A stretch of 64,000 nt of DNA. Source: Janthinobacterium silvisoli. GTDB lineage: Bacteria > Pseudomonadota > Gammaproteobacteria > Burkholderiales > Burkholderiaceae_D. Made by a program: the position numbers and the translations under genes. Location: contig NZ_JACHCL010000001.1 in the NCBI RefSeq assembly GCF_014200725.1, positions 2,170,001 through 2,234,000 of the forward strand, read 5' to 3'. Position 1 is the first letter of the stretch, and the number at the start of each line of letters is the position of its first letter. Shown piece after piece: positions 17,323-25,550 of this stretch. Under the pieces are notes generated by a model. It saw only the letters and a program-made list of their open reading frames with translations, made no database searches and was not told the origin of the DNA.

Positions 17323-18647
17323 GGTGTCGTACTTTCTAAGGAATCGGTGCGGAGGGAGGCTTGCCAGGCGGCCAGGGCCTTGGCGTAATCGGCGCGGGCG
17401 GCCAGTGCGTCGAGCTGCACGGCGCGGTAGTTGCGCCGCACGTCGAGCACATCGGCAATCGCCATGGCGCCATGCTGGTAAGCAAATTCAGCGGACTGGG
17501 CCGATTTTTTCGCGGCCGGCAGCAAGCTGTCGTCGATACGCTGCAGGCGTTCACTATCGCTGCGCACATCTAGTTCTGTACGGCTCAGCTCGGCGCGCGC
17601 CTGGATGCGCGTCTGTTCCAGGTTTTCCTGCGCGGCATCGAGCGCCACTTGGGCACTGCGGATTTCACCGTCGTATTGATAACGCACAAACAGCGGCACT
17701 TGCAGCGAGATACCGAAGCTGTTGCCGCTGCCCTGCGGGTTGCTCGGGCTGACCGGGTAATGTTCCGCCTGCACGCCGACGGAGACATCACGCGTGCGCG
17801 CCGCCAGAGCCAGCTTGTGCGCCGATAAAGCGGCAGCAACGCGTGCCTGCGCCGCCATTACGTCAGGGCGCTTGGCGATAGCCTCATCGCTGGACAGGCT
17901 CTCGCCATCGTCTTTCGAAAAAGTACCAACGGCAACCGGTGTTGGCCAGCCATCTGCCAGCGGCAATTGCGCCTGGCGCGCAGTCAAACCCGTCAGCAAG
18001 GCCAGCGCCTGACGCGCGTGGGCCAGATCGCTGCGGGCTTGCACTTCATCGTTGCTGGCACGCAATGCTTCGACATCCAGCCGCGCCACATCGGCCGGCG
18101 AGATATCGCCTGCCTGGCGCTGTTTCTGCGCTGCCTCGACGCTGTGCTGGTACAACTGCGCCGTCTCGGCCAGGATGATCTGGCGCTGAGTCGCTGCCAG
18201 CACATCGTAATAGGCCTGGCTGACGGCAATGCGCAACTGGCGGCGCGCTTCGCGCACGTCGGCCCGCGCGCCCTCTTCCTGAAACAAGGCGCCTTCGCGG
18301 CGCAGCTCACGCTTGCCGCCCCGTTCCAGCAACTGGTCGATGCGCACGGTACTGTCGACCGTCTTGCTGCGCAAACTGCCGGCACCCACGCCCGCAGCAG
18401 GATTGATATTAGCCGTCTGTATCGTCAGCATGGGATTCGGTGCGGCGCTGGCGGAAATCACATTGGCACCAGCGCCGTCCAGCGCCAGGTTGGAGATACG
18501 CACATCGTGATTGCGGGCCAGCGCCAGGCGCTGCAAGGCGTCCAGCGGCAAGCTGTCCGTCAAGCCCGCGTCGGCATGGGCCAGGGAAGTCCAGCATAGC
18601 GGCATCAGCACAGCCAGCAGGCGTAGGGGTTTTATGGAGATAGGCAT
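17319..18647 (-). CDS. Outer-membrane channel of metal-efflux pump (TolC/CzcC family)
   Basis: This is the TolC-like outer-membrane factor, first gene of the three-gene efflux operon. From the ATG at 18645-18647 the product is 442 residues and begins with a good signal peptide (MPISIKPLRLLAVLMPLCWTS, cleavage near AHA). The longer open frame adds 29 unlikely residues. Two repeated helical OEP halves are visible (ALQRLALARNHDVRISN... and a second copy near 235-420 with YRAVQLDALAARADYAKA). No lipoprotein cysteine is seen. It starts about 190 bases from a TGTCAT direct repeat that could be a response-regulator site. Confidence 0.87.
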   Translation of the reverse strand: MPISIKPLRLLAVLMPLCWTSLAHADAGLTDSLPLDALQRLALARNHDVRISNLALDGAGANVISASAAPNPMLTIQTANINPAAGVGAGSLRSKTVDSTVRIDQLLERGGKRELRREGALFQEEGARADVREARRQLRIAVSQAYYDVLAATQRQIILAETAQLYQHSVEAAQKQRQAGDISPADVARLDVEALRASNDEVQARSDLAHARQALALLTGLTARQAQLPLADGWPTPVAVGTFSKDDGESLSSDEAIAKRPDVMAAQARVAAALSAHKLALAARTRDVSVGVQAEHYPVSPSNPQGSGNSFGISLQVPLFVRYQYDGEIRSAQVALDAAQENLEQTRIQARAELSRTELDVRSDSERLQRIDDSLLPAAKKSAQSAEFAYQHGAMAIADVLDVRRNYRAVQLDALAARADYAKALAAWQASLRTDSLESTTP

Positions 18648-18832
18648 GCGCTCAAGAATGATAGAAAGAGGCAACAGGGTTGAGAGACGAAGCGGCTGGC
18701 AGAGCGCCATCGCCCGGCATGTCGGGGCAAGCACTCTGATCGAAACAGTGAGGGCCCACTAACGGCCCAGGATAGGGATTACGGGTGAAATGATAGGTCG
18801 CGGCGCTGGTAAACGGTGTTACAAGTTGGCAA

Positions 18833-18849
18833 TGTCATACGTCTGTCAT
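18833..18849 (-). promoter_or_regulatory. Candidate operator: TGTCAT direct repeat upstream of the efflux operon
   Basis: TGTCAT occurs twice, at 18833-18838 and 18844-18849, 11 bases apart centre to centre. This is the same-face tandem spacing used by OmpR/PhoB-family regulators, the family that includes CzcR, CopR and CusR. It lies about 190 bases before the outer-membrane channel start. No regulator gene is nearby, so the assignment is inference. Confidence 0.35.
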
Positions 18850-18892
18850 CAAACGTGAGGGGAAGGGAAAAAGAACAAATACGACAGGCGTA

Positions 18893-18918
18893 AAAAAAGG
18901 AGCCGAAGCTCCTTTTTT
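18893..18918 (-). terminator. Strong intrinsic terminator after sucD
   Basis: Arms AAAAAAGGAGC (18893-18903) and GCTCCTTTTTT (18908-18918) enclose a 4-base loop that reads TTCG on the transcribed minus strand, a very stable tetraloop. It is followed by a run of T. It lies 22 bases after the sucD stop and ends the sucCD transcript before the divergent efflux control region. Confidence 0.9.
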
Positions 18919-18940
18919 GGGTACTGCAAGCGTGGCTAAA

Positions 18941-19822
18941 TTACAGCATGGCTTTCAGCAGACGCGCCATTTCCGACGGGTTTTTGGTCACGGTGATGCC
19001 GCAAGCTTCCATGATTTCCAGTTTGGCTTGTGCCGTGTCAGCACCGCCAGAGATCAGCGCGCCGGCGTGGCCCATGCGCTTGCCTGGAGGAGCGGTCACG
19101 CCAGCGATGAAGCCAACGACCGGTTTTTTCATGTTGTCTTTGATCCAATAAGCCGCGTTGGCTTCGTCCGGACCACCGATTTCGCCGATCATGATGACCG
19201 CGTCGGTATCTGGATCATCATTGAACATCTTCATGACGTCGATGTGTTTCAGACCATTGATCGGGTCGCCGCCGATACCAACTGCCGACGATTGGCCCAG
19301 GCCCAGTGCGGTCAACTGACCCACTGCTTCATAGGTCAACGTGCCCGAACGCGATACCACGCCGATGCGGCCTTTTTTATGGATGTGGCCTGGCATGATG
19401 CCGATCTTGATTTCGTCCGGGGTGATCAGACCTGGGCAGTTAGGGCCCAGCAGCAAGGTTTTGCTGCCGGCTTTCGCCATGCGGTCTTTCAAAGCCATCA
19501 TGTCACGGACAGGAATGCCTTCGGTGATGCAAATAGCCAGATCCATTTCAGCTTCAACAGCTTCCCATATCGCAGCGGCCGCGCCTGCTGGCGGTACGTA
19601 GATCACGGAAACATTGGCGCCGGTTTCTTTTTTCGCTTCGGTAACGTTAGCGAAAATAGGAATGCCTTCGAAATCTTCGCCGGCTTTCTTAGGGTTCACG
19701 CCAGCTACGAAAGCGGCTTTGCCGTTTGCGTAGTCGCGGCAACCGCGGGTGTGGAATTGACCGGTCTTGCCGGTAATACCTTGGGTAACGACTTTGGTAT
19801 CTTTATTGATCAGAATGGACAT
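18941..19822 (-). CDS. sucD: Succinyl-CoA synthetase, alpha subunit
   Basis: SucD binds CoA and carries the phosphohistidine intermediate of succinyl-CoA synthetase, the substrate-level phosphorylation step of the TCA cycle. At 293 residues it is full length. The CoA-binding Rossmann segment (VTQGITGKTGQFHT) is at 12-24, LLLGPNCPG is near 123-131, and the active-site histidine is H252 in GHAGALISGG. It follows sucC with a 13-base gap and ends at a strong terminator. The enzyme is an alpha/beta complex with SucC. Confidence 0.97.
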   Translation of the reverse strand: MSILINKDTKVVTQGITGKTGQFHTRGCRDYANGKAAFVAGVNPKKAGEDFEGIPIFANVTEAKKETGANVSVIYVPPAGAAAAIWEAVEAEMDLAICITEGIPVRDMMALKDRMAKAGSKTLLLGPNCPGLITPDEIKIGIMPGHIHKKGRIGVVSRSGTLTYEAVGQLTALGLGQSSAVGIGGDPINGLKHIDVMKMFNDDPDTDAVIMIGEIGGPDEANAAYWIKDNMKKPVVGFIAGVTAPPGKRMGHAGALISGGADTAQAKLEIMEACGITVTKNPSEMARLLKAML

Positions 19823-19835
19823 GTTGATTCCTTAA

Positions 19836-21005
19836 TTAAGCTTGACCGGCAGCAGCGGCAACGACGCTCTTGGCTGCATCTTCCATGGTGTCGGCTGCGA
19901 TGATAGGCAGACCGGAATCGGCCAGCATCTTTTTGCCCAGGTCTTCGTTGGTGCCCTTCATGCGCACCACCAGCGGTACGTTCAGCGAAACGGCTTTCAC
20001 CGCAGCGATGACGCCTTCGGCGATCACGTCGCAACGCATGATGCCGCCGAAAATGTTCACCAGGATGGCTTTCAGGCCTGGGTTTTTCAGCATGATCTTG
20101 AACGCTTCGGTTACTTTTTCTGCCGTGGCGCCGCCGCCTACGTCCAGGAAGTTGGCTGGCTCACCGCCGAACAGTTTGATGGTGTCCATGGTTGCCATGG
20201 CCAGGCCAGCGCCGTTTACCAGGCAGCCGATGTTGCCGTCGAGCGAAATGTAAGCCAGGTCGAATTTCGAGGCTTCGATTTCAGCTGGATCTTCTTCGTC
20301 CAGGTCGCGCAGGGCGATGATTTCTGGATGACGGAACAGCGCGTTCGGGTCAAAGTTGAACTTGGCGTCGAGGGCGATGACCTTGCCGCTGCCGGTGACG
20401 ATCAGCGGGTTGATCTCGGCCAGCGAGCAATCGGTTTCCCAGTAGGCTTTGTACAGGCCTTGCAGGTTGACGCGCGCGTCAGCGATCGAACCGGCAGGCA
20501 CGCCGATTTTGGTCGCGATGTCGTCTGCCTGGGCATCGGTCAGGCCTACGCTAGGCTCGATGGTGACATGGTGGATTTTTTCAGGGTGGCTCTCGGCCAC
20601 TTCTTCGATGTCCATGCCGCCTTCGGACGACGCCATCAGGACGATTTTCTGGGTAACGCGGTCGGTGACCAGCGAAACGTACAGTTCCTGTTTGATGTCG
20701 GCGCCTTCTTCCACCAGCAGGCGGTTGACTTTCTGGCCTTCGGCGCTGGTCTGGTGCGTGATCAGCTGCATGCCCATGATCTCGTTAGCGTATTGCTTGA
20801 CCTGTTCGATCGATTTCGCCACTTTCACGCCGCCGCCCTTGCCGCGGCCACCTGCGTGGATCTGTGCCTTGACGACCCACACCGGGCCGCCCAGGGTTTC
20901 GGCAGCCTTGACTGCCTCTTCGACGGACATGCTCGGAATGCCGCGTGGCACCGTCACTCCGAATTGCCGGAGGATTTCTTTGGCTTGATACTCATGGATT
21001 TTCAT
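19836..21005 (-). CDS. sucC: Succinyl-CoA synthetase, beta subunit (ADP-forming type)
   Basis: SucC supplies the ATP-grasp nucleotide site and the succinate site of succinyl-CoA synthetase. The 389-residue length and the opening [17 protein letters not shown] are canonical. [16 protein letters not shown] (about 46-61) is the nucleotide loop, and [11 protein letters not shown] with the following [14 protein letters not shown] is the conserved C-terminal ligase region. It lies 75 bases downstream of the DUF2889 gene on the same strand. Its own promoter, or read-through from the DUF2889 promoter, would drive sucCD. Confidence 0.97.
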   Translation of the reverse strand: MKIHEYQAKEILRQFGVTVPRGIPSMSVEEAVKAAETLGGPVWVVKAQIHAGGRGKGGGVKVAKSIEQVKQYANEIMGMQLITHQTSAEGQKVNRLLVEEGADIKQELYVSLVTDRVTQKIVLMASSEGGMDIEEVAESHPEKIHHVTIEPSVGLTDAQADDIATKIGVPAGSIADARVNLQGLYKAYWETDCSLAEINPLIVTGSGKVIALDAKFNFDPNALFRHPEIIALRDLDEEDPAEIEASKFDLAYISLDGNIGCLVNGAGLAMATMDTIKLFGGEPANFLDVGGGATAEKVTEAFKIMLKNPGLKAILVNIFGGIMRCDVIAEGVIAAVKAVSLNVPLVVRMKGTNEDLGKKMLADSGLPIIAADTMEDAAKSVVAAAAGQA

Positions 21006-21080
21006 GCTGGCTTCCCTTCTGATACTGATTTGTAAAAATACGGTTAGTGGTGCAAAAAAACAGGAAAAACAGCGCCGGGG

Positions 21081-21641
21081 TCACGCTTTGGCTACCCAGC
21101 GCGGGTAATACTGTGCAACCGCCCCGCCATCGGTGCGCAGGGCGTGGCACTTGTCGAGTTGAAACGGCTTTTCATGCGGCAAATCAGCATTCGCACCGTC
21201 ACGGGTCGACCAGACATCGCCGGCAAATGCCTGAACCGTCGCAGTCGGCAAGACTTGCGCCAGTTCGGTCAGATGGGTACAGCCGGCGATTCCCGCCAGA
21301 CGCTCTTTCAAGTCGCGGCGGAAATTCTTCAATAGATTCAGACCGATCAGCGCCTGGTAAGCGGGGCCGATGGTATCGCAAAAGCCGGGATAGGGTACGG
21401 AATCGGAGGCGGCTTCAGCCTCGACGATGGTCAGTTCGCGATCAACGGTAATGCGCAAATGGAGGTCATGCAAGGGGGTACCGGCGGGCCGGGGGCCGGA
21501 GGCCAGGGTGGCGTCAAAACTCTTGATATCGCTGATATGCGCGTCAATATCCCATAGGCCATCCTCGCGCGCGTACGCTTGGACGTCGATAACGCGGGTG
21601 TGCCGTAGGGCGCGCCGGGAAACGGGAGTTGACAGGGGCAT
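21081..21641 (-). CDS. DUF2889 family protein
   Basis: This 186-residue conserved protein of unknown function belongs to the DUF2889 family. The opening MPLSTPVSRRALRHTRVIDVQAYAREDGLWDIDAHI is typical and sets the start at 21641. The longer frame begins with GTG and adds 30 unrelated residues. Further conserved pieces are FCDTIGPAYQALIGLNLLKNFR and GCTHLTEL. No signal peptide or membrane segment is present. In many beta-proteobacteria it lies between recX and sucC, as it nearly does here, but the reason for that linkage is not known. Confidence 0.82.
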   Translation of the reverse strand: MPLSTPVSRRALRHTRVIDVQAYAREDGLWDIDAHISDIKSFDATLASGPRPAGTPLHDLHLRITVDRELTIVEAEAASDSVPYPGFCDTIGPAYQALIGLNLLKNFRRDLKERLAGIAGCTHLTELAQVLPTATVQAFAGDVWSTRDGANADLPHEKPFQLDKCHALRTDGGAVAQYYPRWVAKA

Positions 21642-21755
21642 AAGACCGATGCCGCTTGCGCGGCCAAAATTTAGTAAGCAGCCATGTGCATAAAGCACGC
21701 CGTTCGCAGCTTCTACGAACAGCAACCGCACCTGCGGCGCCGCAAAAACCCTAAA

Positions 21756-21761
21756 AGTGTA
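21756..21761 (-). promoter_or_regulatory. Possible -10 element upstream of DUF2889-sucCD
   Basis: The minus strand reads CTACACT here, a -10-like hexamer (TACACT) that recurs upstream of other genes in this window. It lies about 115 bases upstream of the DUF2889 start in an AT-rich region. No good -35 is visible at 16-18 bases, so this is tentative. Confidence 0.25.
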
Positions 21762-21843
21762 GCACAGAGCACGCTAGTTGCGCCGCAACATAATTTTTTA
21801 TTGCCAGCAATATAAGCCCGCTAACCATCGTTGAAAACGACTA

Positions 21844-21860
21844 AATGAATGTCATTCATT
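21844..21860. promoter_or_regulatory. Palindrome in the AT-rich DUF2889 upstream region, possible operator
   Basis: AATGAATG and CATTCATT form a perfect 8-base inverted repeat around a single T. The region 21770-21900 is much more AT-rich than the surroundings and lies between the methyltransferase stop and the DUF2889 start. A 17-base palindrome of this shape fits a dimeric repressor site, but no specific regulator can be named. Confidence 0.4.
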
Positions 21861-21900
21861 CGTAATCAATATAACTTAAAACGGCGTGTGCCCGTGTCAA

Positions 21901-21931
21901 GCGAACCTGGGCCAAGGTGACCCAGGTTCGC
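21901..21931 (-). terminator. Long perfect stem-loop after the methyltransferase gene
   Basis: GCGAACCTGGG (21901-21911) pairs perfectly with CCCAGGTTCGC (21921-21931) around a 9-base loop, 7 bases after the methyltransferase stop. The minus strand continues TTGACACGGG with no U-tract. It is therefore either a factor-assisted terminator or a 3'-end protecting hairpin. Confidence 0.5.
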
Positions 21932-21938
21932 TCCAGCG

Positions 21939-23477
21939 TCAGTCGAGAATACCGAATGCCTGCAAAATAGGCAGCTCACACTCGGTAAAATAGTGCGCGT
22001 GCCGATAGAGCTCGGCCAGGTTTTCTTGTTCCGTCTGCAAGACTTGTCCATCCTTCGATAGCAGACGGTTCATGCGCAGTAATACAGGCCAGGTAGCACT
22101 GACCAATTCTTCCGGCAGATGCCGTCCCTGCAATGTCGCGCGCAGCAATAGCTGTTGTAAATGTGGTACAAATACGCCGCCGCCCGTCACCGGACTGGCC
22201 AGGGTGGTGAGGTCTGTCCTTTCCAGCGCCAGTTCGAGCAGATGGCGGTTCAGGCGATCCGTCTGCGGCCGCGCTGCAACAATTTCGGCCTCATCCTGCA
22301 CGGCGTTGACACTCCCCTTGCTGATCAACACCAAGATGATTTGCAACAGGGCAGCCAGGCTGACCTCGCGTCCGGCCAACTCCTGCTCCAGCTCGCCGAT
22401 GGTGCAGATGCGGTGGTCAAACAGCAGGTCAAGCACGGGGCCGTAGACAAGTTCATCCATATCGGCATCGCCCAGCACGCCGTGCACGCTCATCACCACT
22501 TCATCGCGGGGCGTCACCAGCAGCACGCGTACGGCGCGGATAGCCTTCGCCTGGGCAAAGGGCGTCAGCTTGCGGGCGCCCTTGACCCAGTAATCCTTGC
22601 GAAATTGCTGGTTGACCAGGAACGCCCGCGTCGTCTCGCGGAAGATGGGGTCGGGTATCCCGGCCAGGAATTGCTGATGCTCAGCCGTCAGGTTGAGCAT
22701 GTCGACATGGTCGGTATAGGTGGCGGACGCGGCAAAATCGAGCTTGGCTTCGGCCAGCAGGGCCGCCGCTTTGGAAAACGCCATTGGCTGCCAATCCATA
22801 TTGAAGTACTCGTGCGCCAGATAGTTGCGGTCCAGCGCCTTGAGCTTGTCGAAACGGTCGGCCAGCAAGGGGTTGGCCAGCATATAGCGCGGTTGCGTGG
22901 CGATCATGCGGTCGACGAAATCGATAGCGCCCTCAATGCGCGACAGCACCCCGACACCGGGCGCGGCCATCACACGGCTGTGCTCCGATAGCAATTCGCG
23001 CAGCGGCATCATGGCGGCCCAGCCGGGCTGGGTGTTATAGCTGATGTAGGCAACGCCGCCCACCTTCAGCTTGCGGTGCAGGAAGTCCACGATCAGCGCG
23101 CGGTTTTCGTCCGAGACCCAGCTCCAGATGCCATGCAGAGCGATAAAGTCAAAATCGGGCAAATCATCGCGGCGGCAAAACTGTTCGAACGATTCGTCGG
23201 TCAAATGAGCGCCGGCACCAGCGGCGCCGGCCAGTTCCTGGGCAAACGCGGCCTGGGCCGGATTGAAGTCGTTGCCAAACCAGCGCGTGGTCGAGCCGGC
23301 CGCATGGATATTGACGCTCACGCCCTGGCCAAAGCCCAGCTCGCAAGCGGTACCGCGCGCCGGCAGGGCCAGGCCAGCGGCCAGCAGCGGCAATTGCAAA
23401 CGTAGCGGGTTCAGTTCTTCGTAATAGCCATAGGTATAGGCGACCTCGGCCACATAGCCGGCATTCCAGTTGCTCAT
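21939..23477 (-). CDS. Class I SAM methyltransferase with methyltransferase regulatory domain
   Basis: This 512-residue protein starts with a Rossmann-type SAM-binding domain: ACELGFGQGVSVNIHA at 44-59 is motif I, DFDFIALHGIWSWV about 105-118, and KVGGVAYISYNTQPGW about 138-153. Next comes the regulatory domain (MethyTransf_Reg, PF10119, about 215-300, with NYLAHEYFNMDWQPM), then a helical C-terminal region. Such proteins modify unknown targets; some occur with surface polysaccharide genes. It sits alone between recX and DUF2889, breaking an otherwise conserved order, and has its own promoter-like sequence and 3' hairpin. Substrate unknown. Confidence 0.85.
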   Translation of the reverse strand: MSNWNAGYVAEVAYTYGYYEELNPLRLQLPLLAAGLALPARGTACELGFGQGVSVNIHAAGSTTRWFGNDFNPAQAAFAQELAGAAGAGAHLTDESFEQFCRRDDLPDFDFIALHGIWSWVSDENRALIVDFLHRKLKVGGVAYISYNTQPGWAAMMPLRELLSEHSRVMAAPGVGVLSRIEGAIDFVDRMIATQPRYMLANPLLADRFDKLKALDRNYLAHEYFNMDWQPMAFSKAAALLAEAKLDFAASATYTDHVDMLNLTAEHQQFLAGIPDPIFRETTRAFLVNQQFRKDYWVKGARKLTPFAQAKAIRAVRVLLVTPRDEVVMSVHGVLGDADMDELVYGPVLDLLFDHRICTIGELEQELAGREVSLAALLQIILVLISKGSVNAVQDEAEIVAARPQTDRLNRHLLELALERTDLTTLASPVTGGGVFVPHLQQLLLRATLQGRHLPEELVSATWPVLLRMNRLLSKDGQVLQTEQENLAELYRHAHYFTECELPILQAFGILD

Positions 23478-23527
23478 CTCGGTATCCTGTCATCCTGTTG
23501 TGCGCACGGCACATGATCAATGGCACA

Positions 23528-23555
23528 AGGATAACGTATTGCGAGGGTAGCGCAA
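23528..23555 (-). promoter_or_regulatory. Candidate sigma-70 promoter for the methyltransferase gene
   Basis: On the minus strand TTGCGC (23555-23550) and TATCCT (23533-23528) are separated by 16 bases. This would start transcription about 45 bases before the methyltransferase ATG and make it a unit separate from recX. Confidence 0.35.
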
Positions 23556-23623
23556 GCAGAGAAAAGGAGGCATTTTCAGGGGAGGAATGCAAGCGCAGGT
23601 GGCAGGCTTGCAGGGACAAAATC

Positions 23624-24079
23624 CTACTCCTCGTCCGGGTCCAGCCCCTTCAAGGCCACTTGCACGGCCTTTTGCGAAAAGCCGCGCTGCATCAGGAAGC
23701 GCATCTGCTTGTTGCGCTGTTCGGCATCCTGCGCCACTTGCCCGAACTTGCGGCGCCATACCTCGCAGGCGCGCGCTGTTTCACCTTCGGCCAGGCCTGC
23801 CTTCAATTCCTGCAGCGCCTCGCCGCCGATGCCATGGCTTTGCAGCTCGGCCATGATACGGCTATTGCCAAAGCGGGCCGAACGGCGATGGATCAGCGAT
23901 TCGGAAAAGCGTTCCTGCGACAGCCAGTTGGCCTTTTCCAGGCTGTCGAGCAAGGCTTCCACATCGTCGCCCTCTTGCGCATGCCGCTGCAGCTTGCGCC
24001 GCAATTCCATGCGGCTATGTTCACGCATCGACAAAAAGCGTAGCGCCCTGCCCTTCAGGCTTAGTTGTACCGCTGCCAT
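23624..24079 (-). CDS. recX: Regulatory protein RecX
   Basis: RecX binds RecA filaments and limits RecA activity in recombination and SOS. The 151-residue product from the ATG at 24079 shows the three-helix repeat pattern: [23 protein letters not shown] at the start, then [17 protein letters not shown], and [18 protein letters not shown] near the end. The longer frame adds 16 residues without similarity. It follows recA by 127 bases on the same strand. It is probably transcribed partly from the LexA-controlled recA promoter, the usual arrangement that keeps RecX below RecA level. Confidence 0.93.
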   Translation of the reverse strand: MAAVQLSLKGRALRFLSMREHSRMELRRKLQRHAQEGDDVEALLDSLEKANWLSQERFSESLIHRRSARFGNSRIMAELQSHGIGGEALQELKAGLAEGETARACEVWRRKFGQVAQDAEQRNKQMRFLMQRGFSQKAVQVALKGLDPDEE

Positions 24080-24206
24080 ACATACACCCTTATCCCTACC
24101 CAAAAATACAATTGCCGCCAGGCGCACGGGCGCAAGGCGGCAATCATTGTAAAACTTTTATGCGGCCAGCGGCAGCGCAGCTGGCCACTGCTTAGCGCTT
24201 GACAGC

Positions 24207-25310
24207 TTACTCGGCAACCTTGGCTTCAACCGCCTTGGCAGCCTTGTCGGCCTTATCCGCCTTTTCAGGTTTTTCAGCAGCCAGCGGCGGCAGTTCGCGC
24301 ACGCCCAGCGAAGCGCGTACCTTGTTTTCAATTTCACGCGCCAGCGCCGGACGCTCTTGCAGGAAGGCACGGGCGTTGTCCTTGCCCTGGCCGATGCGTT
24401 CGCCGTTGTAGCTATACCAGGAACCCGATTTTTCCACGATCTTGGCGTCCGAACCCAGATCCAGGATTTCGCCTTCACGCGAAGTGCCTGCGCCGTACAG
24501 GATATCGAAATGCGCTTCCTTGAATGGTGGCGCGATCTTGTTCTTGACGACCTTGACCTTGGTTTCGTTGCCGATCACTTCATCGCCCGATTTGATCGAA
24601 CCGGTGCGGCGGATGTCGAGGCGCACGGAGGCATAGAATTTCAGCGCATTGCCGCCGGTGGTGGTTTCCGGGCTGCCAAACATCACGCCGATCTTCATGC
24701 GGATCTGGTTAATGAAGATGACCAGGGTATTGGTGCGGTTGATGGAGCCGGTCAGCTTGCGCAGGGCTTGCGACATCAGACGTGCTTGCAGACCCGGCAA
24801 GGAATCACCCATGTCGCCTTCGATCTCGGCGCGTGGCGTCAGGGCAGCCACGGAGTCGATGACGACCAGGTCGACGCTGCCCGAACGCACCAGTGCATCG
24901 CAGATTTCCAGCGCTTGCTCGCCCGTGTCCGGTTGCGAGATCAGCAATTCGTGCAGGTTGACGCCCAGTTTTTGCGCGTAACCGACGTCCAGCGCGTGCT
25001 CCGCATCGATAAAGGCGCAAGTGCCGCCCAGTTTTTGCATTTCAGCAATGGTTTGCAGGGTCAAGGTGGTTTTACCCGACGATTCAGGACCGTAGATTTC
25101 CACCACGCGGCCACGCGGCAAGCCGCCTACGCCCAGTGCGATATCGAGGCCGAGCGAACCGGTCGACACGACTTGCACTTCTTCGATCGGTGCGCTGGCA
25201 TCCATGCGCATGACCGAACCTTTGCCAAACTGCTTCTCGATCTGTGCCAGTGCGGCGGCGAGCGCCTTGGCTTTTTCCGATGCGGGTACTACAGCTTTTT
25301 TATCGTCCAT
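24207..25310 (-). CDS. recA: Recombinase A (RecA)
   Basis: RecA forms filaments on single-stranded DNA, carries out strand exchange and stimulates LexA self-cleavage. Its 367 residues include Walker A GPESSGKT at 74-81, the Walker B region [11 protein letters not shown], the DNA-binding loop [10 protein letters not shown] and [11 protein letters not shown]. The last 30 residues are a lysine/alanine repeat tail ([15 protein letters not shown]), more basic than the acidic tail of the E. coli protein. An exact LexA box lies 79 bases upstream of the start. recX follows. Confidence 0.98.
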   Translation of the reverse strand: MDDKKAVVPASEKAKALAAALAQIEKQFGKGSVMRMDASAPIEEVQVVSTGSLGLDIALGVGGLPRGRVVEIYGPESSGKTTLTLQTIAEMQKLGGTCAFIDAEHALDVGYAQKLGVNLHELLISQPDTGEQALEICDALVRSGSVDLVVIDSVAALTPRAEIEGDMGDSLPGLQARLMSQALRKLTGSINRTNTLVIFINQIRMKIGVMFGSPETTTGGNALKFYASVRLDIRRTGSIKSGDEVIGNETKVKVVKNKIAPPFKEAHFDILYGAGTSREGEILDLGSDAKIVEKSGSWYSYNGERIGQGKDNARAFLQERPALAREIENKVRASLGVRELPPLAAEKPEKADKADKAAKAVEAKVAE

Positions 25311-25388
25311 ATGTTCTTTCAGCGTTCTTTCAGCCTGGGCGCGGAATAAAGTCTCGCGGGGTTGGTTAAATTCTCTAAACAGTCACTA

Positions 25389-25404
25389 CTGTATAAAAAA
25401 ACAG
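25389..25404 (-). promoter_or_regulatory. LexA (SOS) box of recA, overlapping its promoter
   Basis: CTGT-N8-ACAG is perfect here (CTGTATAAAAAAACAG on the plus strand), extended by one more matching base on each side. On the minus strand it covers TATACA, with TTGCAT or CTTGCA 15-16 bases further upstream, so LexA would block the -10 region of recA. This is the consensus SOS operator of beta- and gamma-proteobacteria. Confidence 0.85.
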
Positions 25405-25435
25405 TGATCAATGCAAGCGGAACGTGGATTTGTTT

Positions 25436-25508
25436 TGAAACAGGTCAATACAGTCCCTGTTTCACACAAATACTCGCCACCTTGCGGAAAATGAAACACA
25501 ATACAGTC
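25436..25508 (+). promoter_or_regulatory. Inverted and direct repeats upstream of the response-regulator gene
   Basis: TGAAACAGG (25436-25444) and CCTGTTTCA (25456-25464) form a perfect 9-base inverted repeat with an 11-base spacer. GAAACA-ggt-CAATACAGTC (25437-25455) recurs as GAAACA-CAATACAGTC (25493-25508), 3 bases shorter. These are the only repeats between the recA operator and the regulator start at 25551. They are candidates for autoregulation or for a second regulator. Confidence 0.4.
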
Positions 25509-25550
25509 GAACTTCTTTTTTCTATTGCTGCAAGCTCAGGAAGTGTGACC

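Noticed and set aside
24165-24187. GGCCAGC/GCTGGCC hairpin between recA and recX
   Set aside because: A 7-base-pair stem with a 9-base loop and no proper U-tract; too weak to call a terminator.
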